Shown in pieces: positions 48,617-61,446 of a stretch of DNA of 64,000 nucleotides. The notes under the pieces were generated by a model. It worked only from the letters and a program-made list of their open reading frames with translations. It was not told the origin of the DNA and did not search any database. The stretch lies in the NCBI GenBank assembly GCA_026770025.1, contig JAMXDE010000008.1, positions 2,480,001 through 2,544,000 on the forward strand, given 5' to 3'. The position numbers were made by a program, and so were the translations under genes. The stretch comes from Craspedostauros australis (Eukaryota; Bacillariophyta; Bacillariophyceae; Mastogloiales; Achnanthaceae). The first letter of the stretch is position 1. The number at the start of each line of letters is the position of its first letter.

Positions 48617-51182
48617 GGTGAATTCGGTTAGAGTAGGTCTGTTGGAATATCGGTTTGGAGTGTTGTGGGTGTGTTGTGCTTGACGCGGTCGTCTTCCAAG
48701 ATGGATGAATGTTCTGTTCTGTTCAGCGTTGCAGAACGGAATTGGCGGTTGGCAGTTGAACCAGCCCACACGTTGGCATAGAGTACACGTATACACAGCA
48801 AGAGAGAGATAGAAAGGGTGTGTATCCGTCAGCGGCACCGTGTGCACCTTCAACTGCGCCAAGACACATGCCGCTGGGAGCAGGGGAAAAAGTTGAAGTA
48901 TTGACCGATGCTGGGAAAATGGCGGAATATCAGCACTTTTTTTAATGCACATTTCCCAGGACTACAAAACGAGTCCCATTGCATTTGTAAGTATGGTGCG
49001 TAGTGCTTTTTAAGAACTTCACATGAACCCTGTTGACTACTCCATGTATTGTACAATGATACCATCAGCTTTGTGTATCGCTATTTCCGAGACACGTCCA
49101 AGTCGTGTCGTTTTCGTTGTTCCAACAATGACGTCGACAACCAACTTGTCCGAGCAGTTGCTGGTTGAGGCGCTTGCGTTTCAGTCATGTTTCCGAAGAG
49201 CGTTTTGGATAGTTCTCACCTAGTCGCTCCGCCCATGCACGTTTCTTCGCAAATCGGATTGCTGTTGTTGTCTGACGTGAACTTTGTCTCATTACCGGTT
49301 CTAGCGGAATGCAACAGAGCGTTTTGTCGACTTGTTGCTTCGATTGTTCGCCGCTTCCACATGGGTCTTCGCGGAGGCTTCTTCGTTTGTGTTGGCATCC
49401 CTCTCATCTGATCTGACCTTTCAGCAATGATCACTTCAATGCAGGTCCTTGTCACAGTTGTTATCTCCCTCCTGCATTCGGATCCTGTCTGCATCACAGC
49501 ACCAGCAACTGCTACAAATGCTGCGACGACTATTGAGATGGTAGCGATAACTCGTGTGATTTGAAGTCGTCACTATTGTATTATATCTACTGTTGCTGTT
49601 GCCAATGTCGTGGCTGCTTTGTGATGGTGGCTTGAAGTCCCGCTGTCACTGCAATTGCTGTCATCGTCACCAATGCCGTGGTTGATTTGGGTTGGCAATC
49701 CTTTGGCTTCTGTTGTTGATGCCACGCTTTTCCGTGGACGACCGCATCCCCCATGCTCTGCATGCCAATGTGGTCACTTTATTTACTCCTCCTTGCGCGT
49801 TTCGCTCTCTCGTTGCAGATCATCTGCTAATTGGTAAGGACAATGCGGTGGCTATTTGGCACATGTGAATGATTGCTGAGGGTTCCTTCACACTCATGAC
49901 CAAAGAATGCTATTAAGCCCATCACAGGGCATGTAATCGTAACATTCATGTTGTTGCGCGATGCGCAGATTGCACTTGGTGGTGATGGATGACTGCGAGC
50001 AGAGTAAGTCGGTGTGTTCAAGTGCATCATGCGGAGAGCAGAACAGTCATGGTTCGACGATGGCGGAACAGCCTATTAGCACTCATGACTGATACCACTG
50101 GTTGCCTGATCTGCACACTGCATGAAACAACACAACAGTACTCGCAAAGGAGATGATGCAAAGAAATGCCGGTAGAATGCGACCACCATCACAAGCATGA
50201 GTGGCAAGCAAAACCTGTGGTTGGTTTCCACGTATTCACAAAGGTGGAGAGATACAGGTTATGTTGGAGTAGAGCAGAGCGGAGTGGTGCAGCGCCCGTG
50301 TTTTGATACAAGTGAGAACGTGAAGAGCGCCAGCACAAGTTTCAGCGTGCCGCGTATCGTTTTCGGGCTGCCACCACCACATCGCTGCACACGGAAATTG
50401 CACTGCGTACTCAAGTTGGCATGCGGGTGGAGCGTCACAGAAGAGGCGACGCGGAGAAATGTGCTGTTTGATTGCCGCTGGGACAGAGCACTTACAGACT
50501 CTCCGTGTCACGCAGAGTCCCCAACACTGTTCGAATGCTTGGTGAAGCGCAAACATGCTATTCTCCGGTACCACACAGAGAAAGTTGTTCATTTCGTCCC
50601 CAGAAGACCATCGTCACAGACGTGGCGGAAAAAGAACAATGCCATGTGCATAGTACTTATCCTGAAAAGATGAGGACAACATGCTTGTTGCAATTGTGGT
50701 GGTGTTCTTCTCAACGTCATGGCTGCGCTGCTTTCCCACGACAGAATAATCGCATGCGCAATGCGGAGAAAAAGGAATGGTGCGACATCCGACGTTCGTG
50801 TTCGTTTCGGAAGAGCATGACAGATCTGCATCGTGGCATACCAAGGATTCTCGCAGGGAAGCATGCATTTGTTCCGACCACAAGCATAAATATGCTTTGC
50901 AAACTAATTGGTCATGATGCAGCAACAAACACGATTGTCGATGTGCTTCAAAAGTGCGCGACAGACCTGCGTTGGTGCCCAAGTTGCTGCCCGCACACCG
51001 CTTTGTGCACCTGATTGCTTGCCTCATTGCGCATGCGCAGTAAATGCACGACGTGTGTACCTGTGCAAGTGCGGGGGAAGTAGATGCGCACGGAAAGTAC
51101 ATGTGCAGTGCATGCGCAGAAATCCCCGACACGTCTGCTGATGTGTGCATCGCGGTGTATTTCCCCGACTCCATGCATCTTC

Positions 51183-51245
51183 GCTTCATCCGCACAATTC
51201 CCAACGATGGCCATTCATCGGTGCATCCGCACAATTCCCACGACA
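51183..51245. repeat. Short direct repeat, CATCCGCACAATTCCCA
   Basis: Two 17-bp copies about 36 bp apart, each followed by ACGA-like sequence. Confidence 0.75.
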
Positions 51246-51544
51246 TCACTGCGACACTATTCAGTCATGACTGTGACATAAATAATATTCTAGATCTAGA
51301 CAAGACATAATAGACTAACATCATTGATCACTGAAAAAAATCATAAAACGAAGAAAAAGATGATTTCATTCAATTTCATCGCTATCTATTGGTCAAGAAC
51401 ACTAGTAATTTACTTGATTCTCTGCTGCTTATTGCTTATTAGCACTAAAAGTTAAAGTGGAAGTGACACCGTGATGGCAAGAGGCGGGACCGGATTCATG
51501 TCGTATCGGACTTTTACAAGACATGGAAAAGACATATTTTTGCA

Positions 51545-51715
51545 TCAAAATGCGAGACGACCCGCATGTGCAGAGAATGTGCAAATTGAAGGGAAGGTGT
51601 TGGCAAATGTGGGGATGCGTGGAAAATGTGCAGATCGCAGGAAAGATGTCGACACATGCGCGGATGCGCGGAGAATGTGCATGATGTGCAGTGCATGTGC
51701 GAGGAATGATGTGTG
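51545..51715. repeat. Degenerate minisatellite, about 50-bp unit x 3
   Basis: Roughly three units built around ATGCGYGGARAATGTGCA followed by a GAAAGRTGT-like segment. Units have drifted. Similar TGTGCA/TGCGCA words occur over the surrounding kilobase. Confidence 0.5.
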
Positions 51716-52145
51716 GAGGATGTTGTTGTAACGAATGTGCACTGGCACCATCCGCATGCAAATAGCCTGCACTGCGCAGCGCGTTCGATGACAACCACAC
51801 ATGCGGAGAGGCGCATGACATCGAAAATGTGCATGCGGGTGCGTGAAGCGTTGCTGACAACTGAGTTGTGCAGAGACGCATCACTCTTTTCGCAGGACGC
51901 GTCGACGTCTTCATCGAATGTGCACGTCCTGCGCCTGTTCTGCAAAAAGGTCATGAAGTGCCGGTTCGCATCTCTTTTTGCTCCCCCATGACACAATCAC
52001 TGATTGGTAATTGTGCAACGGCGTTTCGATCGAGATGCTTTTCTCCACAGAAACAGAGAATACGATCAGCTCAATCGCGCACCATTGCCACATCCACGCC
52101 TTGAAGAAGGAGGATCCGTCTTCGATGTACATGTCCGCGCTTCCC

Positions 52146-52184
52146 ATGCAGTCATCACAGATGCAGTCATCACAGATGCAGTCA
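52146..52184. repeat. Tandem repeat, ATGCAGTCATCACAG x 2.6
   Basis: Two perfect 15-bp units and a partial third. Confidence 0.95.
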
Positions 52185-54769
52185 CAAAAATACAGAAGTG
52201 CAACACACTTCTCTTTTGCGATGCCGTGCTGGTGATGATTTAACTTCTGTGATTGCCGCCTGCAGCGACTCCCCATTGTCCAAGCCCAACATCGCTGTGT
52301 TTCTCGCGAAAAGAGGGAGAATTGTTCAGGCGCATGTTCGATCGGAGGGGAAGAACGAGATCACAATGATGTTGATGTGGTTGGACTTGTTGTGTTTGGC
52401 CGAATTCTTCCCCAATTCCTCATGCGCGTGTCAGCTCCAATGCAGCCGTCGCCACCACCCACGTCATACCATCAGAATGCGTTGAAGGACGACTAACGTA
52501 GAAACTCCTCATGTCTGGCCATTGGCGCCTTTGTCGCTGATCGCCAGTATCGTAAGTGTACGAGTATCGCGCCAGCACACACTGCCACGCAGAACAAAAC
52601 AGGGGAGAGCCAAAGCTGACGGTGGCATGAGCCTATTGCGTGTGGAGTTCTGTACGCGACGCGTCGGCACCCTGTGCTCTGCAGCGATACGTGAACAATC
52701 ACGTCCTCGCAACCATACCAGTACAACACGATGCGAGATGATCAGTGCTATTCGAATGACAATCATCTTGCTGTTGCAACACACAAGTGCGGAAGTGTCT
52801 CAACGAAACACTACATCGATGGCAACTGGTTTGTGACCTGAATAGGGTGCGAGCAGAGCAGGGTGGAGCAGAGTATTGGAGGAGTAGAGGAGTAGCTACC
52901 AGTGCGATGATGCACGAATGCGCCTCTCCTGGCTTGTGACTGTCGCAGTGGTTTGTTGGCGACGTGGCAGTGGCCAACACCAATGATTCGCTTCTATTTT
53001 GTGACGACAACGGGAGCATGTGCTGTGTGTGGGAGAAGGTTGGCAGAGCTGTGTGTTTGTGTGATTCTGCTCCTCGTGGGGTGTTGTGTGGTGTGTTGTT
53101 TGGGGTACAGAGATGGACAAACTCGTACCACGGAGAACACATGCTCCGTCGCCTCTCCGAAATCGAAGAACGCTGCCTGCGACCAATGAACTTGTGTTCA
53201 AGGAGGCATAATTGAAGTTCGCCAAACACTGTCGTTGGCGCAAAATGTACCGCAACCGGACGCGGCGAATGACACAGAAACGAGACAACAAGCGCGTGCT
53301 TTTGGGTCCACGCCAGAATGCTGTATGAGGCCAGCGCAGAACAGAAATGGCTCAAAACCATCACCAAATCATGCATGACGAAAGCCATGGCAACGCAGTG
53401 GAGTCGGCATCGGTGGTGTATTGCTTCAAAAGATGCATCACAATGCATTCGTTGACAGGAGGATGATCAGGAACCACGAGCAGTTGATTCCTCTATTTGT
53501 GTTGGCGATTTGCGTGCATGGAACAGAGACACCGAATGCATGAGTGTGTGTATCGTGCCTGCCGGATGGCAACGCAAGCGAGTCCAACGCCGAGAACCAT
53601 TCGGCGCTGTGTGAAGGGCGTGAACGACGCAGAAACCAGGGACGAACCAAGCCGCCACAACAGGCGCCACCAAAACCAAGGAGCACAAACGCCGACAAAA
53701 GGAAGAAAGACGACAAACACGAGCTCTGCTTGTTCGAAATCAGCTGTGTGGAACTCGCACAGAAATACTATCGATACTACTTGCGTTGAACTGCATTTTC
53801 GCAATAGTGTTGGTCATTTCAGTCCAACGTTGGGGAAGCAATCCGTGAACAAATGAAGAAAATCCGCTCTTTTTTTTGAAGTCCGCATATTTCTCCTGCT
53901 CCCTGGGGTCGTCGTGCTTCGTTCCCAACCGAGCAAGCGAAGAATGCGGCAGAACCTTCGCCGATCTTCCAACGACCAAAGATACGTTCAACTCAAGCAG
54001 TCGTGACCTGCGCATGTTGGTTGTGTGGCAAGATACCCCGTGAACTGATCGTGTTTGCAGTCTTGAAACGTGATATTCGATCCATATACCCTTGAGGTAG
54101 TACTATTGAATGACTGCTTCGATCACCAAAGCAACTACGTCGACATTCAAATCAAATCGTCACATGAAAAAGAATGATGCTGGTGGTGCAAAAACGGACA
54201 AAAGGAGTCCCCAGAGAACGTTCAGGGAGAAAGCCGATCACGGACGGCAACAACATATAGCCGGCAAGGTAAAAGGATCCCTTGTTTCTGTATCTTTCTG
54301 GGTGGCCTTCTGGTCGCTTTGGGCACAGGAATTTACGCACGATTGTGTTGCGAATGATACAACATCGACAAGGTCAAAAGCGCCAACTCGACAAGCCGAC
54401 AAGCCGAAGGGCGGAGACAACGAACTGTGGCGACTAGGGGCGTAACATGTACACGTCCGCAGACAATGATCCGTGTAACAAGATTGTTTTGTGCGTACAA
54501 GTGTCAGGCGTACGAGCAGTTTCCAGATGACGTGGGACCGTTGAGAACTGAAGGGGCTCATGAAAAAGCAGACAGCAAGCCCTTCGCTTTCTTGGATGAC
54601 AGTCTCTTTGCCTTCTACAGCATCATGTCGCGATCCGGTCGGGTCTTGGCTTTCATAATCATGTCGGTGAGAAGTTGGAAGTTGTCTTTGTTCTGATGCC
54701 GAGTCATCGAGCCGACCAGCCTTTTGTAACGTGAGTGGCACTGTTGTGCTATATCGAGTTTTGCATATA

Positions 54770-54857
54770 CAAGCACGCTCATCTAATCTCTTTTGTCTCC
54801 ATAGCAGGAGAAAATTAACCAGAATCTCAGAGGCTATGTCTTAAGTTTTATGGACCC
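54770..54857 (+). mobile_element. Possible relic of a DDE-transposon inverted repeat
   Basis: Matches the inner half of the terminal inverted repeat at 28600-28764 in patches: CAAGCAC, TAATC, CTTTT, AATTAACC, TTAAGTTTTATGGACC, in the same order and spacing. No partner repeat or coding part was found nearby, so it would be a solo end or a non-autonomous remnant. Confidence 0.35.
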
Positions 54858-56336
54858 ATCACCGTGCTCATTTCCAACCACTTCTAGGCTCCAGTGGTAG
54901 ACACTAGACGAGAAACCGTGAAAGCAACAACTTCAAAGACTAGCGCGAATGGGCACCTTGCTTCATTCGCCCGGAACACTAAAGAACTTCCATCGGAATA
55001 AGTCGATTTCCACGATGTCCCGTGTCGCAGAAAAAAAAACGTGATTTGGATCATCGTTTGGATGCCACGAGACACAAAAAAGAAGCATTTTAGTCCACAT
55101 AATTCTGGGGGAGATATCGTTTTATCGTTTTGTTGCAGAGCGCCCAACTTCAACTGGGCAGAGTTCGCACCAAGGGACAACCTGAAATAGTACATGCTCG
55201 GAGAGTGCGCAACAGACGAATGTCAGGTACTGGCATCGCAGCCCTGTAACAAGTACTTCACGCCCTCTCTCCGAAGAGCACAGTGGATTGGTTCGTACAA
55301 ACACTGGAGCGAAAATTCGGCGCAGCAGGTTGCAGTCTTTGCCACCGGTGCCGCTTGTCCGCTCCCTCTGGAAATTATCCTCAGATCATCCCCTTCGGAG
55401 TTACTCATCCCAGTGGTTTTCCAGTGCTGCAATTTTCCGAGATACATGTGCTGCATTGTGTCATGTGGGTTGCTCAGTCGCTCTGTCGGAGATCATGCCA
55501 TTTCTGTGACGGCCAGCTGGCTCACTTAACGAGGTTCTCATTTGTGCCCTTGCCGCGAAATTTCCATGACTTCGACTTTGTCAATGGCGACCAACTGACC
55601 AGCGCGACTTCCTTGCGGGTGCTTTGTGCTTTGTTGACATCGCCTGACAAAATGCACCAAAGGGAAACAGGATCACAGGACATCGGAAAACGTCGCGTCT
55701 CACCAACACGGGCGAACACGCAGAGAGCTTCGCTGTCGCGTCAGGGCACTGGATGCGCAACAACGCCTCCATAATTAGCCGCCACACAACGAGACAGTGC
55801 GTGCAGTGCTCGCAGCGTCTGATAAGAAATGGAGTGTTTTTGGCTCCGCCAGAAATAGCCCGTGCTTGGTGGTTTGTGTGTTTGTTTCAGCGGTTCGTGG
55901 AGGTGCTGCATCGCGGCACGAACAGGCGCAGAGTGAGTTTCCTTGACAACGCGAAACCGATGCGGACCACAACAAAACGGCTGTTTCTTCCCGCTTCCGA
56001 AAGTTTCTTTCGTGTTTTATGGCACCCAACGCAGGGAAGCAAGAAGCAACGCAAAGGCGAAGCAGCGGAGCCTCGGGCAATTTCACGAAAAACAGTCGTG
56101 GGATTGCTCTGTGAAACTGGCTACATCACGACAACCAACCACGACAACGACAAAAGATCGCACAAGCGTTACCAAGACCACCCAAGCACAGTTCAAACAC
56201 AAGCCCGGTTCAAACACAACTTCAACACAATTTGAATTTCACTTCATCAACTCGTTGCCTCATCATCTGTAATATAATACCACCATCAAGTTCTCAAGAC
56301 AAGCACAGCACACGAGCTACCAATAATACAGCAGAG

Positions 56337-57923
56337 ATGGAACGCGTGGACAACGGATGCAATGACATCGACAATGTCATCATGAACGGCATCATGAACT
56401 CCATCCGCAACGGCATCGGCAACAGCGTTGGCAACACCATCAGCTCCAACTGGAGCCGAATTGGCCAATTTCCAATCCCAGCTCAGAACCAATTCCAAGG
56501 TTACGGGAACTGCAGTGCTCGCAGGATGCGCACCACGAGGCAGTTCGTGAGGCGGCAGACAGCCATCATGGACACCTCCGTCAAACTGATGAACCAAGGC
56601 GTCGAGCTGTTCGTCCAGGGTCGAGATCGACGAGCGGTCGAAGTGCTCACGTCGGCTCTTGCCACCTCCAGACGCTTTGTGACTCGCAAACCCAGCAAGC
56701 TGCAGTTCGGGGCGGCGCCCTTTCGGTGGGGAAGCGAAGCGTCGAGCCGGAGCAAGGCGGGAAGTCCTGATACAACAACGACAGCAGCAACGACAGCAGC
56801 AACTGCTACTACTACGAGCAGCACCGTGCCACAGACATCACAGACGCCGCTGCCAACCAACGCCAAGGATGGCCACCGCTTCCACCCCACTCCGATTCAG
56901 ACACAGTCACAGTCACCAATGACGAAATCTCCGCCAGCTGCTGGCGCGCGGAGCACAAGCGAAGCCAAGATCCTCATCCAAGGGCAGAACGCGGCAAGAG
57001 CACCTTCGTCACAGGCCACGCCATCCCTTCACACGGACCACTTCAGCGTCAACGCCAACGTGGACATGGACGAGGTCGTCATGTTTGACAACTTCCACGT
57101 CGCGTTCCCCATCCACAAGAAGGTGCAGCAGGACCATCAACAAAAGCAGCAGCATCAGCAGCAAGATCTGCAACACCCAGCATCGCAATCGTCACTCGCC
57201 CCCTGTGATGCCACGATGTCTTCGCCGTCCTTCTACATGTACAACAAGGCCTTCACTCTGTCACCGGAAGAAATCAAGGCTGCGCGGGACTACTATCACA
57301 TCGTGCGCAACGTGGAATTCGAATGCGAGTACGATGACGACGAGGACTTCCTTCTGGAGGAGGAGGACTTTGAGGCGCTGGCAATGTCCATCGAGGGCGA
57401 GTTCCTCGATCTGGTCCTCCCGATGGTCTCCGCTTGCATCGTGTACAACATGGCGCTGCTCTTCGACATCCAGGCACGTTGCATGCGCACGTTGAGCAAC
57501 CACGATGGCCACGGCCAGAGTCACATCCAACACAGCCCCTCCAAGGCATCCTACTTCGCACGCAAGGCGCACACGCTGTACAACTCGGTGTTGCGGTTGC
57601 TGCAGCAGGATCAGTGGCTGGCATGCGGAACGGCCGCCCTGCTGCGGCTCGCCGCGATGAACAACCGCGCAGTCCTCCGACTCGAGCATCGTCTGCCTGG
57701 TATGCAGACGAGGATGACGGCGTCGCTGCGCAACACTGCACAAACACTTGTTGCCATGATCCGTTACATCGACAAGCACTTCCGACCATCCGCCAACATC
57801 AACAGCAACTGCGGCTCCTGCATGAGCAAATGCGAGATGGACAGCATATTGCTCAACACGTGCCTCTGGATGATGGACAACCAATGCAACACCGACCATC
57901 CGTACTTTGCTACTGCTGCATGA
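56337..57923 (+). CDS. Hypothetical protein with TPR-like helical parts
   Basis: 528 residues from the first in-frame ATG. Residues about 75-115 contain a TPR-like helix pair (LMNQGVELFVQGRDRRAVEV followed by LTSAL). A long Thr/Ser/Gln/Pro-rich disordered region follows (about 120-320, with Gln/His runs near 265-280). The C-terminal third is helical: YMYNKAFTLSPEEI, a strongly acidic patch (about 325-345), IVYNMALLFDIQARCM, KASYFARKAHTLYNSVLRLL and LLRLAAMNNRAVLRLEH. The order (opening TPR-like helices, then YNMAL.., A.LYN..L.LL, LAAMNN) resembles a family of uncharacterised diatom proteins as I recall it; this needs a search. No signal peptide or membrane helix. Function unknown; a protein-binding role would fit TPR-type helices. 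Confidence 0.65.
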   Translation: MERVDNGCNDIDNVIMNGIMNSIRNGIGNSVGNTISSNWSRIGQFPIPAQNQFQGYGNCSARRMRTTRQFVRRQTAIMDTSVKLMNQGVELFVQGRDRRAVEVLTSALATSRRFVTRKPSKLQFGAAPFRWGSEASSRSKAGSPDTTTTAATTAATATTTSSTVPQTSQTPLPTNAKDGHRFHPTPIQTQSQSPMTKSPPAAGARSTSEAKILIQGQNAARAPSSQATPSLHTDHFSVNANVDMDEVVMFDNFHVAFPIHKKVQQDHQQKQQHQQQDLQHPASQSSLAPCDATMSSPSFYMYNKAFTLSPEEIKAARDYYHIVRNVEFECEYDDDEDFLLEEEDFEALAMSIEGEFLDLVLPMVSACIVYNMALLFDIQARCMRTLSNHDGHGQSHIQHSPSKASYFARKAHTLYNSVLRLLQQDQWLACGTAALLRLAAMNNRAVLRLEHRLPGMQTRMTASLRNTAQTLVAMIRYIDKHFRPSANINSNCGSCMSKCEMDSILLNTCLWMMDNQCNTDHPYFATAA

Positions 57924-58762
57924 ATGGGGTTCTCAATACGATATGGGAGAGTAGTAAGGCAATGCATTATATCATAGAGTAGGGTATTCCATTACACATG
58001 ACGCCAATGCGAATCCAGTAGAGTATGACCTATGTCGAAGGGGGCACCATGCTCCTACTTGCTGTTGGTCCACACCATGCTATGCGCCCGCTATGCCTCC
58101 AACTTGCTCTCGTTGACGCCACCAGATGGCTTGGGAATGATCGCAATTCGCTTCGCAACGTCAGCATCGATACACCAGTGAACGAGAACGTGAAGTGTCA
58201 GCACACCAATGGAGTACTCTCTCCTGCTCTCTCTCTCCCTCTCTGGGGAGAGAAAGGACAGACTTGCACTTGCACAGAGTTCCACAACACTCGACTTGCA
58301 TGGTGCCATACTCTCGCTCGCTCGTCAAGGAATCCAACCATCTGTCCTTCCAGCCACTCACAGAATAAGTCTGGACAGTACGACTATGGCAAATACTCTA
58401 TACTCTATAGTGCACAACTTGTTCCTTGACTAGTTGTGTTCGGGGGCCAACAAGCTCTTCGCAGTCCTTCTATTGGTTCCAATTACTCTTCTCTCCTCTA
58501 CTCCACTTCCGCGGCAATACTCCCAGATCCACCGACGGTGGCGCCGCCTTCGGCCATCGAGCGAGGGACGCGTAATCGTTAGTCCCACCGACCGGCGATT
58601 GCGATCCGGAGAGGTCTCCCATGCACGCCAATAGTTGCGGGATCGTCAGATGGATGGTGAATCGAGGCGCACCGGTGGAGACTATCTCATATACTCCTCT
58701 GCAAACAGCATGTTCTGCTTGCGTGTGGTTACCCCGATTCTGCAGCTTGTCTGGATGCGTCC

Positions 58763-58788
58763 ATGTTCATGTTCATGTTCATGTTCAT
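58763..58788. repeat. ATGTTC hexamer repeat
   Basis: Just over four ATGTTC units. Confidence 0.9.
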
Positions 58789-61348
58789 GCAGAGTCAGAA
58801 GCAAAGGGGATGGAACAAAAAGTGTTGAAAATGGGTCTTGTGTGTGCGCGTCGCGGGTCCACCACACAGAACCAACTTCGCCCATTGGCGAACGAACCCA
58901 CCCACCCATCTTGTTCGCTGGTGGTGTGTGCTGCCGGTGTAATTTTTCCCCTTCCTCGAACGTCATTGGTGCTTTGTTTATGCTATTTCATCACACATGT
59001 TGTGATCTTTATCCAGCTTATGACTTCGAAGTATGTTATGCCTCTGGCATCTGCTCATTTGTTCGCTGTTCCACGACGATCACATGAAAACAGAGGTCGG
59101 CGGCCAATGCCTTCACACATCGCCCAGCCGCGACATGGTCGACGAAGAACAAAAACTCACAACTACTGTTGGGTGGATCCGTCGCTCTCCTCCCAACGGA
59201 GCCAGTGGGAGGCACAAGGACGTTGGCATCCACACAGAAAGGGATCAGAGACCTTAGTGGAAAGCCTCAAGGGGGATAGCCTTCACAACTCTTTGTTGGA
59301 GTATGTCCCTTGACGGCACCAGCTGACGAGTGACGGTCTGCAAACGAAGCTCAGCTTCCGTTGAAAATTGAGACTTTCGTGTGACTGAGGAGCCGTAGAC
59401 ACCTCTTGCTGCTGCATCACTTCCCTTGCCTCGATTTGCCGGGAGAAATTGTGTTTGGTACCGCTGAAAATTGATGGTGAAGGAGATGGTCAATGCTCGG
59501 GTGGATTTGAATGGTTGGATGCATCACTTGTTTGTGTACGCGTCGCACTCGAAGCAGCGAGGAAGGATGCGAAAAGGGCTACAACAGAGCGGAGTCCACG
59601 TACGAGGTTTGCAATGCAAACCTTTTGAAATGTCTGCAACAAGTATAGCACGATCAATGATGGTCTTCCGTATGTGAGACTCTCCCAGTCAATCTATGTA
59701 CGATTAGGCAACATTGTACCTATTCTATATATTATATGTTATGTATTGCATCAGGATCACTGCAGACACGAGAGAGGTGATGGCGAAGTACATACTATAC
59801 CTGTGTATTCGTGAAGCAACAACACCACTCACACGGAGGAATGCATCAACGGAGGATCACGCAATTGAAGAAACGCTCTCGGAAGCGCGTGCGGTCGCCA
59901 TGTTCGTGAAGGGGGACGATTCGGCATCTTTGACCCAAACACCAACAAGATGGAGAAAGAGAGAAGCAGCGAACAAGTGTATGTACGAGAGGTGATGAAG
60001 GCACATGAACGCTGTTGTCGCAAGACGATAAACCCTCACACCAGCGTAGCTTCTGGACGTGGATTCCCGAGGCGAAGTGATCGTGGCTCATTGGCATGCG
60101 TCTCTGGGACGTCGGTGACTCAGACAGATGAGGCGAATACCACGGAGAGAGGCACATTCGTGTTGAATCATTCATTGGCCGTTTCAAGGTCGCTGGATGA
60201 TTCATCACTGTCTTTCAAGACCAGTGGCGAAAATTGAAGATGACATCACACACCCACGACCTGGTTTCGCTTTGTCGAGATATGAAAATCACGTGTTTAG
60301 TTCGTCCATCGTACGTAATGTCCCGACCACGATTTGTCGGTGATATTGTTTCTCCGAATCAAGCCAAATGCGAAAAAGATGAGTCACGTTCACACAGGAA
60401 CAGTGAGGCCTTTTGTCCACGTTTGATTTAATACGTGACTCAATTAAGCCTTGAGATGACTCTCGCTGTGAAAAATCACACCGTTCGCATGTTGTTCTAT
60501 TCATCGAGTCACGTGAAAAGTGACCCATCTGATTGAAAGTTTGATTTCGCTTGTCCTTGTTTTGGACATTTTTCGTCACGCTTTTGCCGTTGCATTCCAG
60601 TTTGAAAGAGACTGATGACAACGCGAGCCGACGATGACCCTCTTGCAGTTGGAGTCGTAACGAGTGTGACATGTGACCGACAACGACAACAACAGGCAAG
60701 ACATCGGAATGTGACCATCAATGGCAAGACACTCGTGGCCGAACCAACGATAAAATCTGGCGGACGCAACACACACACGGGCAATGCCGAGAGCACACCA
60801 CGCCAGGCTTCCTGCATCTCCGCACACTTCGCCATCTTCGTGCATGCCGGCAACATTCCATTCCTTTTGTCCCCGTCGCGAGCGCAGCGAGTGGGGACGA
60901 GAGAGAAGACACGATAGAAGACAGCGCAGAAGTGACACAGAACGTCAAAATACAAAACAACACACCAACAACACACCAAGAACGACAACAACGACAATCG
61001 CGATCACAGCAACAACACCATCCGCCAAAACTTGGACAAGACTCCTCATTTCTCAACTGTTCCGTTCTCTCCATTCTCACTGCTGGTATTATCACGAGTG
61101 TATCCATTGCATTACATTACATCACATCATATTATATTACATTATACTTGCATTGCAGTCCACGACAAGATACGAGTACCATACACGGAACCCAGGCTGA
61201 ATACGACAGTACGCGGTAGGGCTTTACATGCAAGGCACTAGTTGCAAAGAATTCTCGCAACCGGAACAACCAAGAAACAAAGTAGCACAACGCAAAGCGA
61301 GGTCAAGTGAAGCAGGCTTCTCTGCCCACATCACAGTCTTCGCAGAAC

Positions 61349-61438
61349 AAGTCAAAGCACAAGTCAGAGCACAAGTCAAAGCACAAGTCAAAGCACAAGT
61401 CAAAAGCACAAGTCAAAAGCACAAGTCAAAAGCACAAG
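61349..61438. repeat. Tandem repeat, AAGTCAAAGCAC x 7, next to kinesin start
   Basis: Four 12-bp units (AAGTCAAAGCAC, one with a G) followed by three 13-bp units (AAGTCAAAAGCAC). It ends about 10 bp before the favoured kinesin ATG. It is in frame with an upstream ATG at 61228 and would then encode a Lys-Ala-Gln-Val repeat. Confidence 0.95.
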
Positions 61439-61446
61439 AGAATAAC

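Larger units (their letters stand above)
48617..56336. other. Gene-poor region of 7.7 kb
   Basis: The first few hundred bases are the light-harvesting gene's upstream region, with a TGACGT core at 49129-49134. Beyond that no frame longer than about 210 codons occurs and none shows a motif; translations are unusually Cys/His-rich because of recurring TGTGCA and TGCGCA words (about 50.9-51.9 kb). Minisatellites and one transposon-end-like relic are listed separately. The last few hundred bases (rich in AACAC and AACAA) are the leader of the next gene. Confidence 0.5.
57924..61446. other. Gene-poor region of 3.5 kb
   Basis: Contains the 3' flank of the preceding gene and the upstream region of the kinesin gene. 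Short frames (up to 230 codons) overlap on both strands without recognisable motifs. It holds a CT-rich patch (58209-58255), an ATGTTC hexamer repeat, AT-rich stretches near 59.7 and 61.1 kb, and the 12/13-bp repeat before the kinesin start. Confidence 0.5.

Noticed and set aside
50614-51249. 211-codon Cys/His-rich frame, at first sight a secreted Cys-rich peptide
   Set aside because: Composition follows from repeated TGTGCA/TGCGCA words; several frames on both strands look alike and none has a signal peptide.
58621-59313. 230-codon frame with a Val-His run
   Set aside because: The run is a translated ATGTTC/TTCATG hexamer repeat and the rest has no protein-like features.
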